Under the pieces are notes generated by a model. It worked only from the letters and a program-made list of their open reading frames with translations, ran no database searches and was not told the DNA's origin. Shown piece after piece: positions 1-7,154 of a stretch of 12,359 nucleotides of DNA. Location of the stretch: NCBI GenBank assembly GCA_036939355.1, contig JALLAP010000666.1:1-12359 (forward strand), written 5' to 3'. Source of the DNA: Thalassiosira profunda. Lineage: Eukaryota; Bacillariophyta; Thalassiosirophyceae; Thalassiosirales; Thalassiosiraceae. How positions within the stretch are numbered: position 1 is the stretch's first letter; each line of letters starts with the position of its first letter. The position numbers were made by a program, and so were the translations under genes.

Positions 1-29
1 ATTTGATAGGAGTTGGGGGCGGGGAGGAA

Positions 30-1612
30 ATGGGGGATAGCTCGGGGATTCGCCCGCACCTCGCAATCAAATTTTACGGAGTTCCGAGCCCATCGCGGCT
101 ACGATCGCAGGGCAAGAGTCCCAGTTGTGCAAGCGCACAACTCGTGTCTCCTCTCCTGCACACGGTGCCTCTGTCGCTCAAGAAGCCAGGGTCGGTCGAA
201 AACAGAAACTTTCCGGCTCCATCGTCAATCCTGGGCCACAATGAACACGCTTCGCCTGCAGCTGAGACCCCCATCCAGATTCTGCTGAGCGACGGTGGAT
301 CTCTGGGGGTTGCCTTCATCCACCATTCCACTGCAGCAGCGTGGTCCAACAACAATGGCTCCACACCAGCGTTGCAGGTGAGATCGATTTCACTGCTATG
401 TTGTTGTTTTTGCTTTGTGCACTCTAAATATTCCCTTGCATTTCAGGACGAGGACATTCTTGGAACTATTGTCATCTTTGAGCCGCCAAGAGATGGATTG
501 AGCGACAGTAGGACGCCTCGGTTAACAAAATCTTACCATTGCTCGAACGTCAGAGTTGGGGGTTGGAAGGGCTTTACCATGAGAAATGCGTTGTGGCCCA
601 CGAGTCTTATTCCGAAGGTGATGAGTGGAAAGAGCAGTGGCGAGGCATCGTCTCCGTTCTCGAATTCGTGCTTCCAGAGAGTACTCGATGCATATATGTT
701 GTTGAACGACGAAGATGACGGCTATCGCATTACGTGGATCCGAGTAGGCGGTAGTGTCGAGATGGAAGGAGAAGAGCTGCATTCTGAATTCATCAACTCG
801 CCAAATGCCGTCCGCCCAACGAGGAGTGATATTGTTGGGCCAACTGAGGGAAATGTGTGGGAAGAGGTTGTGTCAGAGACTGACACCGGACACTGCTTTG
901 CTGAGAGGAGGGCAGAACATGGCTTGCACATAGAACACGAAGTGTATCTTCACGTGGATGCTCTCCTCAGCGACATCCTGTCTCGACGGCAGTCATCACT
1001 GTTCAAAGGGAGCCCCTACCAGAGCGAGCGCGTCTCTTTCATGCCCGACTTTCACTACAACCTCGTCCGCGTCTCACCGGATGATCTGAAGGTCTTGCTG
1101 GTCGTTGTATTCTCAAACAAGGAGAAGCAAATCCAATCCACCAAAAAGGTTCCTGCGGCGTTGGGTGTGTTCGTCGAAGCCAACCTCTTCGATCAATCGT
1201 ACGATGAACTGAAGTGGGTGCAGCATCCATCTGCAAAACAAACGTCTGATATGAAGCAGTGGTGCGACGACCTCGCGCTGAATTGGCGCATGAGAGAATG
1301 TCGCGTCGGGATCTTCTGCGTCGAGAGTTGCAAAGTTGGGCCACAGTTGGAGAATGGGTCGGTCGCACCCACGAGGTCAACGTCGATGAAGACTTGCGAG
1401 ATGACTCCAACGTCGACCTATGGGGCGATTTCCTCGAGCGAAGAGCTGCGGCCAGGAAGACCGGCTGTGCCGTGCCTCGGCCTCCGAAGGACATCTCAAT
1501 GTCCTCTCTCTACCCCTATTGCGATGTCATCACCAACAGGGCTGTTCACAATGCCATTCCAGTGAAGAGGATAGCTAGTCGCAACTCCCCCGTCGAACTC
1601 ATTTATGGTTAG
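30..1612 (+). CDS. Unrecognised protein gene, frame-disrupted, boundaries uncertain
   Basis: I do not recognise this protein. A strong intron (378-446) supports a transcribed plus-strand gene. The most protein-like reading changes frame. Before the intron, the ATG-30 frame is open. Positions 512-715 read best in a second frame, beginning DASVNKILPLLERQ. About 700-1290 reads best in the first frame again, with acidic, balanced text such as WEEVVSETDTGHCF. About 1295-1612 returns to the second frame (SRRDLLRRELQSW) and ends at TAG 1610-1612. The first switch could be a later acceptor ending at 511, and the last could be an intron at 1218-1294, both with weak sites. The switch near 705 has no intron explanation that I can see. 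The true start is unclear: ATG 30 and ATG 355 (other frame) are both possible, and the left part may be untranslated. Either indel errors or decay could explain this. There are no clear membrane segments or known motifs. The gene is convergent with the UTP5-like gene. Confidence 0.4.
378..446 (+). other. Intron in the first gene (69 nt)
   Basis: The donor is CAG|GTGAGA and the acceptor is a T-rich tract ending TTTCAG, with a CTCTAAAT branch-like sequence about 22 nt upstream. The length is a multiple of three with no in-frame stop in the surrounding frame, so retention would add 23 residues rich in Cys and hydrophobic residues. The site strength makes this the best evidence for the gene's strand. 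A later acceptor at 511 would also join open frames but lacks a pyrimidine tract. Confidence 0.75.
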
Positions 1613-1621
1613 AGTCTAACC
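1607..1621. repeat. Small perfect dyad over the stop codon of the first gene
   Basis: GGTTAGA, a central G, then TCTAACC: 7-bp perfect arms with a 1-nt centre. It spans the TAG stop (1610-1612) and the start of the 35-nt gap between two convergent genes. The centre is too short for a good RNA hairpin, and chance is possible. Confidence 0.35.
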
Positions 1622-1629
1622 GGAAGATG

Positions 1630-1635
1630 AATAAA
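1630..1635 (+). promoter_or_regulatory. Possible polyadenylation hexamer AATAAA
   Basis: An AATAAA begins 17 nt after the plus-strand stop codon at 1612. It would place cleavage inside the convergent gene's coding end, so the two 3' ends would overlap. Canonical hexamers are not strictly required in algae, so the assignment is tentative. Confidence 0.3.
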
Positions 1636-1647
1636 CAACGAACCCTC

Positions 1648-3678
1648 TCACAACTGCTGATTCAACAGAGCCAATCTACCCTCGAGCCGCAGCAGCTGGG
1701 GAAAGCACTCGACCCGTTCGTTGAGCAAATTCCGCAACGGTCCCAGCTTGGCCGCCATCTCCCGTCCCTCCCTCGCCATCCGCTCCTGCGCCTCGGCCCC
1801 GCCTCCCGCCCGGCCGGCCGTGCTCCGCGCCGTCGCGGCCAGGATGGCGCGCACCCACACCCCCAGGGGCATCATGAGGCTGTGCTTCCGCGCCATGCGG
1901 CGGACGATGTGCGCCAACAACGTGGGGAGGAGGGCGGGACTTCCGTCGCCGCCTCCTCCGGAGTTCGCGGCCCGCTGGGCGTCGAGCGCCTGGAGGGCGC
2001 GGACGGTGCCCTCGACCAGTCGGCGGTCGGTCACCTGCAGCGCGACGTGGAGCTGGTTGGCGTCGTTCGACGAGAGTGCCTGGGAGAGGAGGGTCGCGAG
2101 CGAGTCGGAGGTGGCCGACTTGGCCTTGAACTTCGACGGCTTCCCGGCGTCATCGTCCTCCGCCCCGCCGCCGTCGTCGCTGTCTTCGTCGTCGGTCTGC
2201 TCCATAGCCGAGGAGAGCAGCGCCAGCCGCTCCGCGATGCTTTGGCCCTGCTCGCCCTCCTCTCCCAAATCCCCAAACGCATCGTCTTCTGCCTCTTCCG
2301 CAGCATCTCCTTCCACCCGCGCCTTCTTCTTCTTGCCCAACGTCAAATCCATTGCGGACGATGCCTCCTGTCCCTGATCGCCCGGGGCCAGCGCCACCGA
2401 TTCCGACTTGCGCTTCTTCCCGTCCTTTCCTTTTGCTTCCTCCAAGAGCTTAGCTCCAACGATCACCGTGCCCTCGAGGCCATCCGCATAAGATTTAGAT
2501 TCCATGGGAAGCTTCGTGCCCGATCCCGAGGCGCTGCCCGACTTGGACTTTCCCTGCTGATAGAGGAGTTGCATCGATTCGTCCGGCGTGCGAGGGTGAA
2601 ATCCGGCACTGATGAGGGAGATGGACTTCTCCTTTTCGTCGGTCTGCAGCGTGGCTTGGGGTAGCTGGGGCACCAGCGGCCCCGAAGGACTCTTGGACAT
2701 GTCAAGGGAGAAGAGGGAGGCGATTCCCACAGACGGCTGGAAAGCCAGGACGGCCAAGTCGTCGTCGTCCAGTGCGACATCCAAGGCAGCGAGTGGGGCA
2801 TCGTCCTTCGCGGAGAGCTGAGCCGCCGCTTGCAATTCGTGTTTGTCCCCGCCCTTTTTGTAGGAGAAGACGACTGCCTGATTGCCACAGCCCACCGCAA
2901 TGTACCCTCCGTCCGTTGTCAAGCCAATGGGCGCAAACGAATCGCCCTCCCCGTTCTCAGAGGAGGCATCTCCCGGAACGTCCGCCTTGCACAGCTTGCT
3001 TCCCGACACCAGGTCGTTCACCCTGACGTGACGACCCATCCTCACGATCAGGTTGGATTCGGAGACGGCAATGCCAAACGGCCCCGCCCCATTGCCGCCA
3101 CCCGCCGAGTCTGCCGGAGCGGGGACCGACCCGACCTTGATCTTCCTCGCCAGCGCCGCCTCCCTCGACAGATCGTACTGGTATACCCGGCACTTGCCCG
3201 ACGCCCCCCCCTCTCCCACGCCGGCGTCCGGGAAGAAAATCAAGGCATACAGCTGTCCGTTCCCCGCAGCGACGTCGCACAATACTTCGCGGCCGCCGGC
3301 GACGCTGGACTTGCGCTTCTTCTTCTTCTTCCCGGCGGTGGTACTGTCGCGCACGTCGATGGTCTGGGAGAGGACGCCCCTATCGAGGTCCCACACCAAA
3401 ATCGAGGTGGATTTCATGCCGCACAGGTGCGTCGGCGCCCCTCCCTTTCCGCTGCTGCCGGAGGCGAAGGCCAATTTGCGCAGCGGATCGTCCTTCGGCT
3501 CGCCCTGCCCATCGTCAGCGGTGGGCGGGGCCGCCGGCAAGCGCAGGGTGAACTTTAGCGAGCCGCTGCTGACGCGGCCGTCGTAGCACCGGACGAGGGA
3601 CGACGACGAGGAGGCGGCGTGGATCCCCACGAGGGAGCCGTCGGCGGAGCGGGCCGCGAGGGGCGGGGCGGCGGGCAT
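1648..3678 (-). CDS. UTP5/WDR43-like small-subunit processome protein
   Basis: A single-exon gene of 676 residues. The N-terminal half reads as a divergent WD40 beta-propeller; the clearest blade is near residues 92-108 (SILVWDLDRGVLSQTIDV), and others look likely near 200-225, 248-273 and 300-325. A linker (about 375-520) is rich in Lys, Ser and acidic residues, with basic clusters near 117-123, 420-424 and 449-454 suited to nuclear or nucleolar import. The C-terminal part from about 525 matches the Utp12 domain: LATLLSQALSSNDANQLHVA, then LLPTLLAHIVRRMA, then LGPLRNLLNERV and a final helical QLLRLEGRLALL. This domain order is that of UTP5/WDR43, a t-UTP/UtpA component acting in early pre-rRNA transcription and processing in the nucleolus. 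I chose ATG 3678 because the propeller begins immediately after it. The frame is open up to another ATG at 3924, but that extension is Ser/Pro/Arg-rich and looks like leader. A related UtpA WD protein is the alternative. Confidence 0.85.
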   Translation of the reverse strand: MPAAPPLAARSADGSLVGIHAASSSSSLVRCYDGRVSSGSLKFTLRLPAAPPTADDGQGEPKDDPLRKLAFASGSSGKGGAPTHLCGMKSTSILVWDLDRGVLSQTIDVRDSTTAGKKKKKRKSSVAGGREVLCDVAAGNGQLYALIFFPDAGVGEGGASGKCRVYQYDLSREAALARKIKVGSVPAPADSAGGGNGAGPFGIAVSESNLIVRMGRHVRVNDLVSGSKLCKADVPGDASSENGEGDSFAPIGLTTDGGYIAVGCGNQAVVFSYKKGGDKHELQAAAQLSAKDDAPLAALDVALDDDDLAVLAFQPSVGIASLFSLDMSKSPSGPLVPQLPQATLQTDEKEKSISLISAGFHPRTPDESMQLLYQQGKSKSGSASGSGTKLPMESKSYADGLEGTVIVGAKLLEEAKGKDGKKRKSESVALAPGDQGQEASSAMDLTLGKKKKARVEGDAAEEAEDDAFGDLGEEGEQGQSIAERLALLSSAMEQTDDEDSDDGGGAEDDDAGKPSKFKAKSATSDSLATLLSQALSSNDANQLHVALQVTDRRLVEGTVRALQALDAQRAANSGGGGDGSPALLPTLLAHIVRRMARKHSLMMPLGVWVRAILAATARSTAGRAGGGAEAQERMAREGREMAAKLGPLRNLLNERVECFPQLLRLEGRLALLNQQL

Positions 3679-4088
3679 TGATGCTGCTTGATGTGAATGT
3701 GAGGAGTGAGGAGACGGACCGCGCCGGCGGATTCGATTATTTGGTTGGTCCGGAGGACGCGAGGGACGGGATGGAAGTAAGGACGCTGACCTTCTCGTTG
3801 AATGCAGTGGAGCAAGCAATTGCTGCGCAAGGAGGCGCTGGGGGCAAAGGGAGGGCGGCCTGCTGCCCGGAGGCAGGAGGTTAGAAAGATTACATTGGCA
3901 GTTCAAGGTTACTCTCTTATTCATTTCCTTCTGATAACTTCAGTTGATTCCGGACGACAATCCACTTGTCCGATTCGACACAATTGCAACCCACTGTTTG
4001 TGCGAAGCAACCAGGTGGACTCCCTCTTCTATTTTTCATTGGTCCACTTCTGCACACACAGCTCTCATTTTTTTACCAATCCCCTCTC
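3679..4088. other. Intergenic region of 410 nt between two minus-strand genes
   Basis: This holds the promoter and 5' leader of the UTP5-like gene and the 3' untranslated region of the plastid-protein gene. The part near 4020-4085 is T-rich on the plus strand. I see no RNA gene or protein-like frame; the open frames crossing it are low-complexity extensions. No TATA box is convincing. Confidence 0.5.
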
Positions 4089-5095
4089 CTACGCCGAAAA
4101 CAGCGCATCTTCTTCCATGAAGCCCGATCTCCTCTTTTGCATGCTCGGTAACCACGGAATCTGCACAAGGGTCACTTGTCCCAAAATCTTGGCATTCGCC
4201 GGCATGGACGCCTTGCTCTCGAACGCCGCGATCGTCACCGTCCCCGGACTCTCCGCCAATTCCAGCACCAAAAATTTCCGCTCCGCGAACGTCCTCCGGG
4301 ATCGATCGCACAGCACCACAAGGTCGACGGGATCGGTCAATTCCTTCGGGAGCTGCACCCCCAAGGTAAAGTGATCCGCAATGAGGACGACGGGGTCGTC
4401 CGTTTCGTGCACCGAGGACATGCCCGGGAGGGCGACCGAGCCCATTTGGGGACCGTCCGGGTCTGCAAAGTCGTAGCTCCACTGGCCCAACTCGGCGGAG
4501 GGCTCTGAGGAGACGGCGAGGTAGGTCGCCGTGTCCACTCCCGGGTACGCCCCGGCAATCTGTAGTCGGGTGGATTGGGTAAGTGCTTAGTCCATGAGCA
4601 AGGACAAGCAAGGGACACCAGTAAAAATCCCCAACTGTGCAACCCGCAGCAGATCCACTTCACCGGCACCGAGGAGCCGGAAAGATGAAGCCGTCATATA
4701 AATCCCTTATCGTAAAGCTCAACACGATGATTCAGATCGTCATCTAATTGTTTTGTTTCGATAATAAATCATTGGCTCCCATCCTCATGCATCGCTCGGT
4801 TCTGCATAAAGGCCATCGACAACATACACCAAACGGCACCACCAAAGGCATTGATGTGGTGACGCACCTGCACAATCCGCGGAGCGATGTAATCCTCGTC
4901 GTTTTGCAACAGCGGCATGAAGCACGAGTTCTGCCCGTGCACATTGCCCACCGCGGCGTTCATCGCCGTCGCCGAAGTTTGCACCAAGGAGGACCGCGGC
5001 GACGTGCGTGATGGGCGGCTGATGCCGTTGTTCGCTTGGAAGGCTTGGCAGCCCGAGACTGCGAGCGCCATCGTCACAATATGTGCTAGAGCCAT
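4089..5095 (-). CDS. Predicted plastid-targeted protein of unknown function
   Basis: Two exons, 5095-4868 and 4559-4089, join in phase 0 to give 232 residues. ATG 5095 was chosen because it opens a clear signal peptide: hydrophobic residues 1-15 (MALAHIVTMALAVSG) followed by CQAFQ. The Ala-Phe junction resembles the ASAFAP cleavage motif of plastid preproteins in diatoms and relatives. The next 25 or so residues are rich in Ser, Arg and Thr with few acidic residues, like a transit peptide. The mature part begins near MNAAVGN and continues through DEDYIAPRIVQ, then IAGAYPGVDTATYL after the splice, GQWSYDFADPDGPQMGSVAL and a beta-rich stretch (DPVVLIADHFTLGVQL). It ends in FMEEDALFSA. I see no membrane span in the mature part, so a soluble stromal or lumen-side protein is likely. 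The family is not recognised. The even quality of the reading suggests a conserved functional gene. The gene is divergent from the potassium channel. Confidence 0.75.
4560..4867 (-). other. Intron in the plastid-protein gene (308 nt)
   Basis: The donor is CAG|GTGCGT (from 4867) and the acceptor is CCCGACTACAG (ending 4560), with a GACTAAG branch-like sequence about 30 nt upstream of the acceptor. The join is phase 0 and gives the smooth text PRIVQ|IAGAYPG. It is the longest intron in the window. If unspliced, the upstream exon would read on for 32 further residues to a TGA at 4769-4771. A short open stretch from an ATG near 4699 was considered as an extra exon but does not join in a suitable phase at a good donor. 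Confidence 0.7.
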
Positions 5096-5331
5096 ATTTG
5101 AGCTTGCACGACGACAGCGAGCGTGCGGATGGTGCACCGAGTAGTTTGGAGATTGAGAGGGGACGCCGCGCCGATGTAGGAGCAGCCGCCTCGTCGGGTG
5201 ATGGAGTCTGATTTGTGTGGTGCTCCGTCGTGCGTCATCCGCCAAAAATCAGAGCGGCCAGATTTTTTCCGCGCACACGTCAACTCTCACTATTGTCCTC
5301 TCCGCTGTGATACCCGCCCCAACACCGGGCA
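5096..5331. promoter_or_regulatory. Shared divergent promoter region (236 nt)
   Basis: This separates the start codons of the minus-strand plastid-protein gene and the plus-strand potassium channel, so it should carry both promoters and both 5' leaders. No convincing TATA box is visible. A pyrimidine-rich stretch near 5280-5303 lies about 30-50 nt before the channel ATG. A dyad at 5244-5267 is the only clear internal structure. Confidence 0.5.
5244..5267. repeat. Inverted repeat in the divergent promoter
   Basis: AAAAATC and GATTTTT form perfect 7-bp arms around a 10-nt GC-rich spacer (AGAGCGGCCA). Its position near the channel side of the shared promoter suggests a possible protein-binding dyad, but seven-base arms can occur by chance. 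Confidence 0.35.
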
Positions 5332-7154
5332 ATGGCGCCGAGCATGGATGCGTCGGGTGCGGGCGCTGATGCCGCCAGCGGCACAGACGAGCCCACACTC
5401 ACTGATCAGGGAGCCCAGAGCCAGGAGGGGTATCCACAAGATGACAGCGTCGCGGTTGGTGTAACCAATGCTAATGGCCAATGTCAAGACGGCGGCCCTT
5501 CGGAGGACACTAATCGGCGCATTGGCTGCTTTCGTTGGCTCATTTGCTGGCGCGAGAAGTGGCCGCGATCATTTGCAATCATCTTCAAGGTCATCATCCC
5601 TTTGTTCTCGCTCATCGCGCTCTCGATGGCCTTCGGCTACTGGTTGGCCCAGATAGAAGCGCCGGAGGAGATCCGCAAGAACAACATTGCAATAGCTTCG
5701 AGGGAATCCATCTATTACGCATCGCAATTCGAGCGTTTGGCGCTCAGGCTGGGACCGCTGTTCTGCCTCAAGTTGAGCGTGGGCGAAAAGACGGGACAAT
5801 TGACGGAGGACAACGTCGACGAACAAATCATGGACGTGCTTGATACAATCTACTCGCTTCTTTACCGCGCAGCGGACAACGCTACAGCTGCCGCTGCCTT
5901 TACAAATCAAACGAGGGACGAGCTGCTGGTCGAGTTGGAGGCAAACAACTTAACGAGAATCAACGACATCCCAAAGCTGTCGGGCTTCATGGCGAGATGC
6001 GGAGCCAAGATTGATGATTCGTTGGAGTTCTCTTCGGTGATTGGCATAACCGAATACCTGTATCAGTTTGGTGTCAGCTCTTTCGACATCACGTGAGTCT
6101 CTGATGACCAAAGGTTGCAGATACCAATGGGTACTGTGCAACGCAAGGCTCCCACTTGCTGACAAATCACTTTTGCGAACCCTTCAGCTTCAACTGGATC
6201 AAATGTCCGCCGCGACGAAACGCGACCTCGTTGGACGAAGGGAGCTGGGCCTTTCTCGTGGATACCTTTCAAGTCTCAGACGCCAAAGAGCAGGAGGACA
6301 TTGTTCGAGCACGGTGGAGAGAGCAACACTTCGACCTCTTCACCCAGTACTACTCATCGTACCGTCAAAACAACTTGACTCGGACAGAGGCTCGCGACAA
6401 AGCTATTGCGGATGCTTTCATAGATGCTGACGGTTTTGGAAGGTGCATACCTGATACAATGAGCACGGCGTGGTTCTGGTTCACTGTTATGACAACGATT
6501 GGATACGGGAATGCCAGTCCAACCTCAACGGAGGGCAGAGCCTTGGTCTTCACGTTTGGTTTTCTCTCAATCCTTGTCTTTGGAGTTGTGTTGGCTTCAG
6601 CGGGTGATATTCTAACCTCTGTGTTTCAGGATGCGGTTCGGAGTCACCGGCGGCTGCGGTTTCTCTCCAAATTGTAGGTCGGAGTCTTGCTGTGGGGCAC
6701 TCTCTTCTATGTCTATTTGTGCGTCCTGGCGGCATGCGTTGTTGCGTGGAAGCGAAACCGAGTGGACGTGGATTTGGAGATCGCGGACGCTTACTGGTTC
6801 AGTTTTATCTCAATCACTACTGTGGGTCTCGGCGACTTTGTCTTCGAGCACGAAGCCATCGGTGCGGAAGATTTGATTGGCTTTTCCATCCTCTTCCTCG
6901 GCGGCTTTGTTCTCCTTGCAAATTTCCTTACGGATCTCGCGGCGTTGCTGAAAAGGGTGGGCAGCCCCAGGAGCATACCTGCGGCCGAAGGCAGTCTTAC
7001 GCAAGAAGGACGGCTGATTTCAACCAGAAGTAGCGTTGCATCCATCAGGTATTTCGTGCAACATGTATTTTCCTTTCACCTATCTATTGTACCTCCCAGA
7101 CAGCTGGAAAAGCTGAGATTTGAGCTCGCTGATCTCCACATCTCGGTCTTCTAA
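5332..7154 (+). CDS. Two-pore-domain potassium channel (K2P/TPK-like)
   Basis: Proposed exons are 5332-6092, 6188-6635, 6678-7048 and 7100-7154, giving 544 residues. Order: an acidic, Ser-poor N-terminus (1-65); TM1 about 81-106 (FAIIFKVIIPLFSLIALSMA); a long loop; pore 1 with TTIGYG at 356-361; TM2 about 373-395; a basic cytosolic linker; TM3 from VGVLLWGTLFYVYL; pore 2 with TTVGLGDF; TM4 (GFSILFLGGFVLLANFL). The two filter motifs in one chain identify a K2P channel, which works as a dimer to pass potassium. The TM1-P1 loop is about 240 residues with N-glycosylation sequons at N183, N192, N206, N265 and N316. I see no EF hands. An in-frame TAG at 6675-6677 lies between the halves; I treat it as intronic, with uncertain donor. 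The last exon overlaps the opposite kinesin coding end. ATG 5332 is the first in-frame ATG, with no better competitor. Confidence 0.88.
6093..6187 (+). other. Intron 1 of the potassium channel gene (95 nt)
   Basis: The donor is ATCAC|GTGAGT and the acceptor is CGAACCCTTCAG|C. Phase 2 on both sides restores one frame: SSFDI, a Thr codon split by the intron, then FNWIKCPP. Without splicing the frame stops at TGA inside the donor. An earlier AG at 6119-6120 was rejected because it leads into a non-channel frame with this donor. Confidence 0.85.
6636..6677 (+). other. Putative intron removing an in-frame TAG in the channel gene
   Basis: The acceptor is good: a TTTCTCTCC tract followed by TTGTAG|G, ending at 6677. 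Two donors keep phase 0: GTTCGG at 6636 (42-nt intron) and GTGTTT at 6621 (57 nt); neither is strong. Both lengths are multiples of three, so the reading frame is the same on both sides and only the TAG (and the basic linker RSHRRLRFLSK) would be lost. The alternative is that the TAG is a real nonsense codon or a base error. Confidence 0.4.
7049..7099 (+). other. Putative last intron of the potassium channel gene (51 nt)
   Basis: The donor is CATCAG|GTATTT and the acceptor is TGTACCTCCCAG|A. The length is a multiple of three with no stop, so splicing and retention both reach the same TAA at 7152-7154. Splicing gives the ending RQLEKLRFELADLHISVF; retention inserts 17 mostly hydrophobic residues. 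Confidence 0.5.

Noticed and set aside
13..288. Open frame of 91 codons at the left edge
   Set aside because: It begins without an ATG at its first codon, is Arg-rich and stops before the intron; a different frame is used across the splice.
1627..2664. Long plus-strand open frame of 345 codons
   Set aside because: It lies antisense to the UTP5-like gene, is rich in Arg and Leu from its GC-rich complement, and has no recognisable domain.
3053..3586. Plus-strand open frames opposite the WD40 region
   Set aside because: Antisense shadows of a GC-rich gene; no family-like text.
3802..4374. Plus-strand open frame spanning the intergenic region and the plastid gene
   Set aside because: Cys/His/Ser-rich text without domain character, antisense to the better supported plastid-protein exon.
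6113..6120. Alternative acceptor GGTTGCAG in the channel gene
   Set aside because: With the strong GTGAGT donor it leads into a frame that does not encode the pore. The acceptor at 6187 does.
6603..6630. Sequence resembling a branch point and acceptor (CTAAC then TTTCAG)
   Set aside because: The surrounding bases encode TM2 and its end in the correct frame, so splicing here would remove channel sequence.
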